Translations under genes and position numbers: made by a program
The notes under the pieces: model-generated
What the model saw: the letters and a program-made list of their open reading frames with translations, nothing else
The model's database searches: none
What the model was told of the DNA's origin: nothing
Part shown: piece after piece, positions 32,484-42,510 of the stretch
Layout of the letters: each line of letters opens with the position of its first letter
How positions within the stretch are numbered: the first letter of the stretch is position 1
Assembly: GCF_039529295.1 (NCBI RefSeq)
Contig: NZ_BAAAMN010000008.1
Location: forward strand, 1-64,000
Direction: 5' to 3'
Length of the DNA stretch: 64,000 nt
From: Yaniella flava
Lineage (GTDB): Bacteria; Actinomycetota; Actinomycetes; Actinomycetales; Micrococcaceae

Positions 32484-33920
32484 GTCTTCATCAGATGACG
32501 GTGTAGGTCGGCCGGGCGTGTCGGTCCGCAGGTAGACGTCGAGGTCTCCCGACGACGGAGGTTCCTACGCCATCTATCCGAAAGACCTCGACGTGTCCGA
32601 CGCTACCCCGCCGGCCGGCTTCGGCCGCCCTGACCTGACCGCCTTCGCTCGACTCGACGGCCTCGGTCTGAGCGTGACCGGACAACGACTTGAACCGGAT
32701 CGTGCGGTCCTCGCGTGCCGCGTGGTGGAACCAGATCAGTGGTGCCGACGGTGCGGCAGCGAAGGCGCTGCTCGTGACACCGTGATCCGGCGGTTGGCCC
32801 ACGAGCCGCTGGGCTGGCGACCGACCGTGCTGGAAGTTGTAGTGCGCCGCTACCGCTGTGCAGACTGCGGACACGTGTGGCGCCAAGACACCAGCGCCGC
32901 GGCGGAGCCACGCGCGAAGCTCTCGCGCACCGGGCTGCGGTGGGCGCTGGAAGGGATCGTGGTCGCACACCTCACCGTCGCCCGTGTCGCCGAGGGACTC
33001 GGGGTCGCGTGGGACACCGCCAACAACGCGGTCCTAGTTGAAGGCAAGCGGCTGCTGATCAACGACCCCACGCGGTTTGAGGGCGTGAAGGTCATTGGCG
33101 TCGATGAGCACGTCTGGCGCCACACCAGGCGTGGCGACAAGTACGTCACCGTGATCATCGACCTCACCCCGGCCCGCGATGGCGCCGGCCCAGCAAGGCT
33201 GCTGGACATGGTCGAGGGCCGGTCGAAGGCGGCGTTCAAGACCTGGCTCGCCGACCGCGACGACGCCTTCCGTGACGCGGTCGAGGTGGTCGCGATGGAC
33301 GGCTTCACCGGGTTCAGGACCGCCGCTGCAGAGGAGATCCCGGACGCGGTCACGGTGATGGATCCCTTCCACGTCGTGCGCCTGGCCGGTGACGCCCTCG
33401 ACAGGTGCCGGCGCCGGGTCCAACTCGCGATCCACGGGCACCGTGGGTTCAGGGACGACCCGCTCTACAAGTCGCGGCGCACGCTGCACACCGGCGCGGA
33501 CCTGCTCACCGACAAGCAGAGCGACAGGCTACGCGCGCTGTTCGTTGATGACGCTCACGTCGAGGTCGAGGCGGCCTGGGGTGTCTACCAGCGCATGATC
33601 GCCGCCTATCGCCACGAGGACCGGCAACGTGGCCGCGAGCTCATGGAGAAGCTGATCACCGACCTCAGCGCCGGCGTCCCCAAGGTGCTCACCGAGCTCA
33701 CCACCCTGGGACGGACCCTGAAGAAGCGAGCCGCTGACGTGCTCGCCTACTTCGAACGACCCGGCACCAGCAACGGGCCGACCGAGGCGCTCAACGGACG
33801 CCTCGAACACCTGCGCGGCTCCGCACTCGGGTTCCGCAACCTGACCAACTACATCGCCCGAAGCCTGCTCGAGACCGGCGGCTTCAGACCCCAACTCCTA
33901 CACCCCCGATTGGGATGAGC
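32484..33920 (+). mobile_element. Complete ISL3-family insertion sequence
   Basis: The copy starts with GTCTTCATCAGATGACGGTG (a diverged left terminal repeat) at about 32484 and ends at 33920 with the right repeat. It carries one intact transposase. Its right end is shared with the composite element. The left 165 bp are repeated at 30200-30365. Confidence 0.85.
32593..33918 (+). CDS. ISL3-family transposase (441 aa)
   Basis: DDE transposase with an N-terminal zinc-finger region (CRRCGSEGAARD, YRCADCGHVW) and a helix-turn-helix. The catalytic acidic residues are expected in VIGVDEHVWRHT, VAMDGFTGFRTAA and GPTEALNGRLEHLRGSA. A GTG start follows the conserved left-end sequence also present at 30313. 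The reading frame is intact, so the IS may still be active and could mobilise the composite element. Confidence 0.93.
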   Translation: MSDATPPAGFGRPDLTAFARLDGLGLSVTGQRLEPDRAVLACRVVEPDQWCRRCGSEGAARDTVIRRLAHEPLGWRPTVLEVVVRRYRCADCGHVWRQDTSAAAEPRAKLSRTGLRWALEGIVVAHLTVARVAEGLGVAWDTANNAVLVEGKRLLINDPTRFEGVKVIGVDEHVWRHTRRGDKYVTVIIDLTPARDGAGPARLLDMVEGRSKAAFKTWLADRDDAFRDAVEVVAMDGFTGFRTAAAEEIPDAVTVMDPFHVVRLAGDALDRCRRRVQLAIHGHRGFRDDPLYKSRRTLHTGADLLTDKQSDRLRALFVDDAHVEVEAAWGVYQRMIAAYRHEDRQRGRELMEKLITDLSAGVPKVLTELTTLGRTLKKRAADVLAYFERPGTSNGPTEALNGRLEHLRGSALGFRNLTNYIARSLLETGGFRPQLLHPRLG

Positions 33921-34776
33921 CACCAAACTGTTCGCGATTCAAGGCGTACCGTGAAGCATGCTCAAAGGCAGCCATCGCATGGCCCAGCGCTTCCCAGGAG
34001 GCTCCGCCGCGGGTTGCCTGCAGCACCCGATTCACGTCCTTGAACGACTGACCAAATTCCAACTGGTTCTCATTGGATACACGCACGTTGTCGATCGTGA
34101 TGTCGGCTTGCAGAATTGAGCGTTTGCCAACTTTCCCTTCGATCACCTCTGGCGTGTACCCATCAGGGAACTCTCCGTCCTCTTTTTCGATAACGAATGC
34201 CTTGACTTCACCATCAGCCTCATCGCGTGCGTAGACCACGGTCACGTCTGCTGCATGGCCGTTGCCAATCCAACGCTTGTGGCCGTTCAGGACCCAGGAA
34301 TCACCGTCGCGCCGAGCCGACGTTTCCAAGGCCACGGAGTCAGAACCATGGTTCGGTTCGGTCAGCGCAAACGCGCCAGTTTTGTCGAGTGCCGTCATGT
34401 CGGGCAGCCAGCGTTGGCGTTGTTCTTCATTGCCCAGTAGGAAGATTGATCCCATACACAGGTTGGCATGCACACCGAGGAACGTACAGATCGAACCGTC
34501 GATGCGTCCCAGTTCACGCGACAACAGGCCCGCCTCACGGCGCGAAAAACCAGGGGCACCGTATCCCTGCACGAAGCTGCCAACTATGCCGATTTCTTTG
34601 AGCGCCGGCAGGATTTCATATGGGAATTCCGCACGCTCCCAATGGTCATTAATCACTGGGCGCACATGCTCGAGGCCAAACGCACGGATCTTGTCGCGCA
34701 ACGCGATTTCCTTTTCACTCAGATCACTATCAAGCATAAAAAAGTCTGGATGGTCAATAAGGTCGTTCGTTTCCAA
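33921..34776 (-). pseudogene. Acyl-CoA dehydrogenase, N-terminal part (gene split by transposon)
   Basis: From a TTG start at 34776 with GAGAGGG upstream the frame gives about 285 residues: N-terminal helical domain, FALTEPNHGSDSVALETSAR (FAD/substrate loop), WVLNGHKRWIGNG and RGGASWEALGHAMAAFEHAS with RYALNREQFG. It then runs into the transposon (SSQSGV and stop). The C-terminal part with the FAD-binding R-D and GGNG segments is at 29834. The sequence is nearest to glutaryl-CoA-type dehydrogenases by feel, but this is not certain. It is in an operon with the upstream thioesterase gene. Confidence 0.9.
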
Positions 34777-34817
34777 AACGGTGCCCTCTCGCGGTCTATG
34801 AATATAAAAGGTATGGG

Positions 34818-35258
34818 TTATTCTGCTGAAAACCCTGGCCCGGCGTGTGTTTCAAGTACCCAACGAAACGCCTCGTCATGCGGTTTCGGCTTCCCTGTCT
34901 CGTCATCGAGCACGACCATGGTGGCTTCGGCATACACACACGGTTGGCCATGCTGTGTCAGTAACTGACCGAACGTAAATGAGGAGCTACCAATGTGGGT
35001 AATCCAAGCCCATACGGTAGTCTCTGGGCCATATTGCACTTCACGCTCGAAGCTTGCATTCATCGCACGGGTCACGCGTTTCGGACCGCTCTGTCCCGGA
35101 GTGGTATCGGTCCACTGCTGCGTGGCGAGGATGCGTGCCTCTTCGACAAGCGTAAGGATACGGACGTTATTGATATGCCCGTTAATATCTTGGTCCGACC
35201 AGCGCAATTGCACATCAATCGGCGTCGCAATGGCTTGGATTTCTGTAAAGTTCGACAC
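34818..35258 (-). CDS. 4HBT-type acyl-CoA thioesterase
   Basis: Hotdog-fold thioesterase of 146 residues with the 4-hydroxybenzoyl-CoA thioesterase signature in VQLRWSDQDINGHINNVRIL, where the Asp is catalytic. The GTG start at 35258 has only a weak ribosome site. It lies 41 bp upstream of the broken acyl-CoA dehydrogenase in the same direction, and is divergent from a LysR-type gene that probably controls it. The acyl-CoA substrate is unknown. Confidence 0.82.
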   Translation of the reverse strand: MSNFTEIQAIATPIDVQLRWSDQDINGHINNVRILTLVEEARILATQQWTDTTPGQSGPKRVTRAMNASFEREVQYGPETTVWAWITHIGSSSFTFGQLLTQHGQPCVYAEATMVVLDDETGKPKPHDEAFRWVLETHAGPGFSAE

Positions 35259-35385
35259 GAGTCGCCATCTTCTGTGTGAGCGGATAGTTCATTCATTCTG
35301 AGTTCATATAATCAGGTAGATTGATCACTGTCCAATACTTACTGGCCGTATTTTTGATATCAAATTCTCATGAATGGTGCCGCTG

Positions 35386-36285
35386 ATGGAAGTCAAGCAA
35401 GCAGAAACGTTCCTCGCAGTGGCTGAGGAACTGCATTTCGGTCCAGCCGCAGACCGGTTGCGGATAGCGCAGCCACCGTTAAGTCGAATGATCAAACAAC
35501 TCGAACGGCAGCTCGGTACGGAACTGTTTATCCGTAGTACCCGAAATGTGGAGTTGACATCAATCGGTAAGGCGCTGATTGAGCCGGCCCGCAATCTGGT
35601 GACGGCGTCACACGATGCGATCCGCACTGTGGAGAACACGATGAACGGAAAAGTGGGCCACATTCGGATGGGGTTTGCCGGAGCGTCGACATATCGCTCG
35701 ATTGGTGACATCTTCCGCCGGCTGCGAGAGGAAAAACCGGGCATCAGCCTTGATGTCCAATCGTCCATGTTCTCACCGGACGGCTTGCAAAATGTATTAG
35801 ATAAGGACTTGGATCTGGCAATTGGCCGGTGGGATTTCCTGCCCGCAGACCTAGATTCTCACGTGATAGCGGTCGAAGATGTCATCGTGGCGCTGCCTCC
35901 GTCTCATCGATTGGCGGATGCCGAAGAGGTCTCCATGAAAGACCTTGCCGAGGACTCGTGGGTTTCACTTCCGGTTGGCTCCGGCTCCGCCTTGCAGAAC
36001 AGACTGAAAAACTTGGCAATGGCATCGGGGTTTGTTCCTCGCATTACGCAAACCGCACCCGATTCCTGGGCACTGATGGTGCTCGTCGGGGTTGAGAGCG
36101 GTTGTGCGATTACGGTGAGTTCTGTCAGAGAGAACCTGCCCGATCCTGGTGTGAAGTTCAAGAGGATCGCCGATTCGCCAAACCCGCCACTTGAGGTGCG
36201 GCTGATCTGGCGAAAGGACAACATGACCCTTGCGGTCAACGCAGCCGTCAATATCGCAAAAGAGCTATTTCCGGTGCCCGAATAG
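35386..36285 (+). CDS. LysR-family transcriptional regulator
   Basis: The winged helix-turn-helix is clear: MEVKQAETFLAVAEELHFGP, then AADRLRIAQPPLSRMIKQLE and RQLGTELFIR. The effector domain extends to the end (IRMGFAGASTYRSIG, LAIGRWDFLPADL). ATG 35386 is preferred to ATG 35374 because the family begins at MEVKQ. The gene is divergent from the thioesterase-dehydrogenase operon across about 125 bp and converges on the hydroxyacyl-CoA dehydrogenase gene. Likely targets are these acyl-CoA genes. Confidence 0.9.
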   Translation: MEVKQAETFLAVAEELHFGPAADRLRIAQPPLSRMIKQLERQLGTELFIRSTRNVELTSIGKALIEPARNLVTASHDAIRTVENTMNGKVGHIRMGFAGASTYRSIGDIFRRLREEKPGISLDVQSSMFSPDGLQNVLDKDLDLAIGRWDFLPADLDSHVIAVEDVIVALPPSHRLADAEEVSMKDLAEDSWVSLPVGSGSALQNRLKNLAMASGFVPRITQTAPDSWALMVLVGVESGCAITVSSVRENLPDPGVKFKRIADSPNPPLEVRLIWRKDNMTLAVNAAVNIAKELFPVPE

Positions 36286-36294
36286 TATGAGGGC

Positions 36295-37161
36295 TTATTC
36301 GGAGTAGTCGTACCAGCCTTTTCCGGTTTTTCGGCCATAATCTCCGGTCGCGTACTTGGCGGCCAGCACCGGGTGCGGCTTCGATGCTTCATCACCGGTC
36401 TGTTCATATTCGGCCATTCGAACGAGGTAGGCGACATCGATGCCGACTAGATCCATGAGTTCAAACGGTCCCATGGGGTGGCGCAGCGCGCCCTTGGCGG
36501 CACGGTCAATGTCTTGGAAGTCTGCGACTCCCGCATCATAGAGTTTCAATGCTTCTAACCGAAGGGCCCCGAGCAGACGGTTGGCGACGAAGCCTGGGAT
36601 CTCTTGCTTCAGTTCGATGACATCTTTACCGAAGGCGTCAGTGACGGCGATGGTGATATCTCTCGTCTCTTGAGATGTACCCTCGTGTGGCACTACTTCA
36701 ACACCTTGCATCACCAACGCTGGGTTGAAGAAGTGCATATTGCAAACTTTGTCCGGTCGATTCGTGGCATCTGCGATTTGCGACGACATAATATTCGAGG
36801 AGTTCGTGGTCAGAATGGCCTGAGCCGGAGCAGTCTTATCGAGTTGAGCGAAGATGTCACGTTTGATTGCAAGATTTTCAACAGCTGCTTCGATCACGAA
36901 ATCGGTGTTGGCTACCGCAGCATCCTGGTCCGTCGAAAACTGGAGCAACTCTTTGGCCTGCTGCACCGCTTCGGCTGTGCGACGGCCTTTTTCAACGTCG
37001 CGGTCAACCCGTGACCACAGCTGTTCTTTCGCCCGATCCAAGGAAACCTGTTCAATGTCGACCACGGTGGTCGAGAAACCTGCGAGCGCGGCGACCATGG
37101 CGATTTGTGATCCCATGGCACCGGCACCGATCACGGTGATGTTGTTGATGTTATGTTTCAT
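36295..37161 (-). CDS. 3-hydroxyacyl-CoA dehydrogenase
   Basis: NAD-dependent oxidation of 3-hydroxyacyl-CoA in beta-oxidation or aromatic-acid side pathways. Residues 9-20 form the Rossmann motif VIGAGAMGSQIA; the catalytic His is in NMHFFNPALVMQGVEVV; PGFVANRLLGALRLEALKLY and GPFELMDLVGIDV are conserved. 288 residues, a normal single-domain length. The ATG overlaps the stop of the enoyl-CoA hydratase gene (ATGA), so the two are co-translated. Confidence 0.93.
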   Translation of the reverse strand: MKHNINNITVIGAGAMGSQIAMVAALAGFSTTVVDIEQVSLDRAKEQLWSRVDRDVEKGRRTAEAVQQAKELLQFSTDQDAAVANTDFVIEAAVENLAIKRDIFAQLDKTAPAQAILTTNSSNIMSSQIADATNRPDKVCNMHFFNPALVMQGVEVVPHEGTSQETRDITIAVTDAFGKDVIELKQEIPGFVANRLLGALRLEALKLYDAGVADFQDIDRAAKGALRHPMGPFELMDLVGIDVAYLVRMAEYEQTGDEASKPHPVLAAKYATGDYGRKTGKGWYDYSE

Positions 37162-38012
37162 AAGCCATCCGGTTCTCCCCTAGTCTTCGAGCTGGGCTTG
37201 ATGGTTTTGTGGGTGACGCGCTCGTGATGCACGGAGGCGTAGTCTGGATCGCGCTTCGCTGAGAAAGCCTCGGTGCCTTCGTCGCGTTCCTCGTTGCTAT
37301 AAGCAACGGACTGCGCGAGTCGCTCCAGCAGCATGCCGGTTTCATGATCCACATCAAAACCTCGTTGCAGTACTTGTTTCACAAGTTTCAACGCCAAAGG
37401 TCCTTTTGACCGGATGCGTTGTGCTTTCTTCTGTGCTGCGTCGAGGAGTTCTTCTGGTTCCACGAGCTCGGTGAGTAACCCTAGTTCATAGGCTCGCGCT
37501 GCCTTGAGCCGTGCACCCGACATAATGACATCGGTGGCCACGCCGATACCAACAATCTTTGCCAATCGTTGAGTTCCACCAGCTGCCGGGATGATGCCCA
37601 ACCCAGTTTCCGGTAGTGCGAATAGCGCGTTGGTCGAGCCGATGCGGATGTCGCAGGCCAGGGCCAGCTCATGACCGCCGCCAAACGCGATACCGTTGAC
37701 AGCCGCGATGGTAGGTTTCGGAAAGGACGCGATCTTGTCATAGAGCCGCTGCATGACCGCAATCATGCCGTCATAGGGCAGACGTTGCGATAGCTCTTGA
37801 ATATCCGCACCAGCGACGAAGGCCTTCTCCCCCGAACCGGTCAACACCACAACGTCCACGGTCTCATCAGCCTCAATATTGGTGAGGTGCTCATCGAGTC
37901 GTGACATCACGTGCTTGTTCATGGCATTGAACTTGTCAGGCCGGTTTATGCTCAGTATTGCGACCCCATCGGTATCTTCGCGCAATACGAGCGCTTCGGC
38001 TTCGTCTGTCAT
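37158..38012 (-). CDS. Enoyl-CoA hydratase/isomerase
   Basis: Crotonase-fold protein of 284 residues that hydrates enoyl-CoA for the dehydrogenase encoded next. The oxyanion-hole segments are KAFVAGADIQEL and AVNGIAFGGGHELALACDIR; the catalytic Glu region is ALPETGLGIIPAAGGTQRLA. The start ATG at 38012 has GGAAAGGACC in front. The open frame extends 28 codons upstream but without a ribosome site. First gene of a two-gene operon divergent from the formate dehydrogenase operon. Confidence 0.92.
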   Translation of the reverse strand: MTDEAEALVLREDTDGVAILSINRPDKFNAMNKHVMSRLDEHLTNIEADETVDVVVLTGSGEKAFVAGADIQELSQRLPYDGMIAVMQRLYDKIASFPKPTIAAVNGIAFGGGHELALACDIRIGSTNALFALPETGLGIIPAAGGTQRLAKIVGIGVATDVIMSGARLKAARAYELGLLTELVEPEELLDAAQKKAQRIRSKGPLALKLVKQVLQRGFDVDHETGMLLERLAQSVAYSNEERDEGTEAFSAKRDPDYASVHHERVTHKTIKPSSKTRGEPDGL

Positions 38013-38207
38013 ATGGTCCTTTCCGACTGTGGCGCAAATAAGCTCTCGCTCATTGTCACGCACCACGACACGAACCTCAATGATGGCGGACAACACTTAC
38101 CATTCCGGTATCAATACGATGCAGCTCAGTCATCAACGAGGATCTGCTTCTGGAAGGTAAAACGTTGCCCTTCCTCAGGCAAGTATTGCTCTGTTATGCT
38201 GGGATCT

Positions 38208-41200
38208 ATGTCACGGTTTTCAGCCCTCGGGTGGCCGGTTTTACGCCAGGCGATGTCCAAAGATAAGTTCGGACGCGGCCCGACTGTGGAGTCTCCCAAG
38301 TATCAAAATATGCGACCGCGCACCGAGGATGCTGACGACGTTGTCCAGAGTGTCTGCCCATATTGTGCAGTGGGCTGTGGGCAGCTGATTTATACCAAAG
38401 ACAACAAAGTCACCCATATTGAAGGTGACCCAGACTCCCCCATTTCACGCGGCAGGTTGTGCCCCAAGGGGGCAGCATCCGAGCAGCTCGTCAATACGCC
38501 GTCACGTCAGAAGACCGTGCTGTATCGCAGACCCAAGGCCACCGATTGGGAAGAGATCGAGCTCGACACCGCCATGGAGATGATTGCGGATCGTTTTCTC
38601 GAAGCTCGCGAAAACCACTGGGAAGATTTTAACGACGAGGGAACGCCCGTCAATCGCACGATGGGAATTGCCTCCCTGGGTGGGGCGACTATCGATAACG
38701 AAGAGAACTATCTGATCAAAAAACTGTTTTCGGCTGCCGGTGCGGTGCAGATCGAGAACCAAGCCAGGATTTGACACTCCTCCACAGTTCCTAGTTTAGG
38801 ATCTTCCTTCGGGCGTGGCGGTGCCACCCAGCCATTACAAGATATGGCGAATGCAGACCTGATTGTTATTCAGGGTTCAAACATGGCCGAGTGCCACCCG
38901 GTGGGCTTCCAGTGGGTCACCGAGGCGAAACAACGTGGCGCCAAAGTCATTCACGTCGACCCACGTTTCACGCGCACATCGGCCGTGGCCGATAAGCACA
39001 TCACCATTCGTGCTGGCTCAGACATTGTGTTGTTGGGCGCGCTGATCCACCACATGATCGAGAACGACTTGTGGTTCAAGGACTACGTGGTGCCCTACAC
39101 CAACGCCTCGCATGTGATATCTGAAGGATTCGCGGGGCCAGAAGATCTCGACGGACTGTTCTCGGGCTACGAAGAAGACCTGCTGGGCTATAACAATGAC
39201 ACTTGGCAGTACGAGGAAGACCCGAACGAACCGGACGGCATCGCCAAGGACCGGACTCTGCAGCATCCGCGGTCGGTGTTTCAGATTCTGAAGCGGCACT
39301 ACTCGCGGTACACCCCGGAAGCCGTCGAGGACATGTGTGGCATCAGCCAGGAAGATTTCTCATACCTCGCCGATGCGTACGCCCAGAACTCTGGTCGAGA
39401 TAGAACAACCTGTGTTGCTTACGCGCTGGGGTGGACCCAGCATTCCATGGGCGCCCAGTTTATTCGCACCTCGGCAGTCTTGCAGTTATTGATGGGCAAC
39501 ATGGGTCGTCCAGGTGGCGGCATCATGGCGCTTCGTGGTCACGCAACGATTCAGGGCTCAACCGATATACCAACGCTGTTCAACCTTTTGCCCGGCTACC
39601 TGCCTTTCCCGGTCGCTGGGAAGCACGACACTCTGCAGGATTACTTCGATAAAGCCGTACCCAAAGATCAGAAGGGCTTCTGGTCAAACGGGGACGCCTA
39701 TATGGTTTCCTTGTTGAAGGCATGGTTCGGTGAGGCGGCCACCGAAGAAAACGACTACGCCTACCACTACCTGCCGAGACTGACCGGCGCCCACGGCACC
39801 TATCAAACGCTGATGCGTATGTTTGACAAGGGCGTCGACGGCTACTTCGTACTGGGACAAAACCCGGCCGTCGGTTCGGCCAATGGACGCATGCAACGCT
39901 TGGGGATGGCGAATCTGAAATGGATGGTCGTGCGGGACTTCCAACAGATCGAAACCGCTACCTGGTGGCGAGACGGCCCCGAAATCCAAAGTGGTGAGTT
40001 GAATACCGAAGACATCGACACCGAGGTCTTCTTCCTGCCCGCAGCCAACCACACCGAAAAAGCTGGGACGTTCACTCAAACTCAGCGGTTAGTGCAGTGG
40101 CGTCACCAAGCCGTCACCCCGCCCGGTGATGCCCGCTCCGAACTCGAGTTCTTCCACGAGCTTGGCAAACTCTTGCGAGAGAAACTCAAAGACTCACCGG
40201 ACCCACGAGACCGCCCACTGTTGGATATGACCTGGGACTATCCGGTGGATGAACACGGTGAACCAGACGCTGAAGCCGTGATGCGAGAGATCAACGGCTT
40301 CCACACCTCCGGCCCCGATACCGGAAAGCCGCTGGATACGTTCAACCAGATGAAAGCCGATGGTTCCACCGCTGGCGGCTGTTGGATATACACGGGTGTC
40401 TATGCCGATGGCGTCAACCGTGCCGCACTGCGTGTCCCCGGCGATAAACAGGATGCGATGGCACAAAAATGGGCGTGGGCCTGGCCTGCGAACCGCCGCA
40501 TTCTCTATAACCGTGCCTCGGCTGACCCGGATGGCAAACCATGGTCGGAACGCAAGAAACTCATTTGGTGGGACGAGGACGAAAGCCGGTGGGTTGGTCC
40601 AGACGTGCCCGACTTCCCCGTCGATCTCGCTCCCTGGTCCAAGATGCAGGCCGGTACCTACGGTCCGGCAGCTATTGCCGGTGATGACCCGTTCATTATG
40701 CAATCCGACGGCAAAGGCTGGCTCTTTGCCCCAATGGGTATGAAAGACGGGCCACTACCGACCCACTACGAACCTGCTGAGTCGCCTGTACGCAATGGGT
40801 TGTACCCCCAGCAAGAATCACCCTCCCGAATGCTCATAACCACCGAAGGCAATGAACTGGCACCGGCTGCCGGGGCACCAGGTTCAGAAGTGTTCCCCCA
40901 CGTGTTCACCACCTACCGTCTCACCGAGCACCACACCGCGGGCGGCATGAGCCGGTTCTTGCCCTACCTCTCCGAGCTGCAACCAGAAATGTTCTGTGAA
41001 GTATCCCAAGAGTTGGCCGAAGAGATCGGTTTGGACCCCTACGGGTGGGCCACGATTGTCTCCCCGCGTGGCGCAATCGAAGCTCGCGTGCTGGTCACCG
41101 CTCGCATGAAACCGGTGCGCACCGGGGGCAACACGGTCCATCAGATTGGGCTGCCCTACCACTTCGGTGTCGGCAAAGAAGCACTCATCACCGGTGATAG

Positions 41201-41465
41201 CACCAATGACCTGCTGGGTATGACACTGGACCCCAACGTCTTTATCCAGTCGGCCAAAGCGGTGGCCTGCGACATCCAACCGGGACGCCGTCCACGCGGC
41301 GAAGCCCTGGTAGATTTTGTCGATGAGTACCGCGACCGGGCTGGCATCACCACCATGACCGGACAGCGTCAAGTAACCTATCAGCGCGACCCTGACACGA
41401 TGAAAATCGACCAACCACCAAAGTTGTCTGAACCTGAGCACCACGAAGGAGACAAACTTGTTTGA
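38208..41465 (+). CDS. fdhA: Formate dehydrogenase large subunit, selenoprotein (in-frame UGA = Sec)
   Basis: Molybdenum/tungsten bis-MGD enzyme that oxidises formate to CO2. The frame runs from ATG 38208 to TGA 41463, 1085 residues, with one internal TGA at 38772-38774. Residues before it, VQIENQARI, and after it, HSSTVPSLGSSFGRGG, align with the FdnG active site R-V-Sec-H, so the TGA is selenocysteine. The 4Fe-4S motif is SVCPYCAVGCGQLIY, with CPKGAAS after it. No twin-arginine signal is seen at the N terminus, suggesting a cytoplasmic location. The selenocysteine machinery is encoded directly downstream. The Fe-S subunit gene overlaps the 3' end by 8 bp. FdhD, the sulfurase usually needed, is not in the window. 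Confidence 0.95.
38772..38815 (+). promoter_or_regulatory. SECIS-like hairpin after the Sec codon
   Basis: Fourteen bases after the TGA a TCCTA-GTT-TAGGA hairpin (38789-38801) occurs, with a GU-containing loop about 19 bases downstream of the UGA. Bacterial SECIS elements bind SelB through a small loop at this distance. The stem is short (5 bp) and no clear lower-stem pairing was found by eye. Confidence 0.6.
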
Positions 41466-42510
41466 CTTCAAGGAAAAACCCGGCCAACTCATAGAGGCCC
41501 ACGGTCAGGGGACGCAACGCAAAGGCTTCTTCACCGACACCTCCATTTGCATCGGGTGTAAGGCCTGCGAGGTCGCGTGCAAAGAGTGGAACGAAGTGCC
41601 CATGGACGGCAACCTGGAGCTGCTCGAATCCTCCTACGACAACAGCGGTGGCCTCGGGGCCAACACGTGGCGGCACGTCGCATTCATCGAACAAGACCAA
41701 GAGCAGATCGAAAAAGCCCGCGACTCCGGGAAAAAACTCGTCAGTCTTGGCATGCCGTCGATCGGTGCCCCCGAGAAGCAGGAACACGACACCTCGAAAA
41801 ACATTGGGATGCCAGCCTTCGGCTCCCCCGGTGTTCGTATCAAAGACAAAGTCGATAATCCACCGAACCCAGATACCCCGGAATTCCGGTGGCTGATGAG
41901 TTCCGACGTCTGTAAGCACTGCACGTATGCGGGCTGTTTGGATGTGTGCCCAACCGGCGCCCTGTACCGCACCGAATTTGGCACCGTCGTCGTCCAAGAT
42001 GATATTTGCAATGGCTGTGGCACGTGTGTGGCCGGCTGCCCGTTCGGTGTCATCGAGCGCCGCGATTCCGGAACTATCCACACCAAACCAGACCGTGTTG
42101 ACTCTCGCTACGCGATGGACGTGAAGCACGAGGGCACCGCCAATAAATGCACGCTGTGCTACGACCGGCTGGTCGATGGTCAGCAACCAGCGTGCGCTCA
42201 GACCTGCCCGACCACCTCGATCAAATTCGGTGACCAGTCGGAGATGCGCGACTCCGCCATCGAACGGGTCACCACCATGCATGCACAAGGCAACACCGAA
42301 GCCCGCCTCTACGGAGCCAACCCCAACGACGGCGTCGGCGGCATCGGTTCCGTTTTCCTGCTGCTCGACGAACCCGAAGTCTATGGTCTGCCACCAGATC
42401 CACAGGTGCCCACCAAAAACTTACCGGCAATGTACAAAAAGGTTGGCATCGCGGCCGCCGGAATGCTGGCTGCTGCTGCAACCGCGTTCGTAGGAGCTCG
42501 TAAAAAGTGA
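41458..42510 (+). CDS. fdhB: Formate dehydrogenase Fe-S subunit (four 4Fe-4S clusters)
   Basis: The 350-residue ferredoxin-like protein passes electrons from the large subunit. Four Cys motifs are visible: CIGCKACEVACKEW, CKHCTYAGCLDVCP, CNGCGTCVAGCPFGVIE and CTLCYDRLVDGQQPACAQTC. The C terminus has a single hydrophobic helix (VGIAAAGMLAAAATAFVGA) that may anchor it to the membrane. A TTG start with GAAGGAG upstream overlaps the end of the large-subunit gene. The end overlaps the NrfD gene by 4 bp. Confidence 0.93.
   Translation: MFDFKEKPGQLIEAHGQGTQRKGFFTDTSICIGCKACEVACKEWNEVPMDGNLELLESSYDNSGGLGANTWRHVAFIEQDQEQIEKARDSGKKLVSLGMPSIGAPEKQEHDTSKNIGMPAFGSPGVRIKDKVDNPPNPDTPEFRWLMSSDVCKHCTYAGCLDVCPTGALYRTEFGTVVVQDDICNGCGTCVAGCPFGVIERRDSGTIHTKPDRVDSRYAMDVKHEGTANKCTLCYDRLVDGQQPACAQTCPTTSIKFGDQSEMRDSAIERVTTMHAQGNTEARLYGANPNDGVGGIGSVFLLLDEPEVYGLPPDPQVPTKNLPAMYKKVGIAAAGMLAAAATAFVGARKK

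Larger units (their letters stand above)
30200..33920. mobile_element. Composite ISL3-type element with regulator/monooxygenase cargo
   Basis: The ends are inverted repeats: GCTCTTCCCAGATGAGGGTG at 30200 and, on the other strand, GCTCATCCCAATCGGGGGTG at 33920, both followed by TAGG. CACCAAACTG lies directly outside both ends, giving a target duplication of 8-10 bp as expected for the ISL3 family. The element holds a truncated IS left end, a GlxA-type regulator, an ABM monooxygenase, a tRNA fragment and a complete ISL3 copy. Base composition of the cargo is visibly richer in G+C than the neighbours, suggesting transfer. The host gene, an acyl-CoA dehydrogenase, is inactivated. Confidence 0.85.

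Noticed and set aside
38844..41465. Separate 873-residue formate dehydrogenase-like gene starting at the ATG at 38844
   Set aside because: The preceding TGA is in frame, at the exact Sec position, and the upstream part encodes the missing Fe-S domain, so it is one selenoprotein gene.
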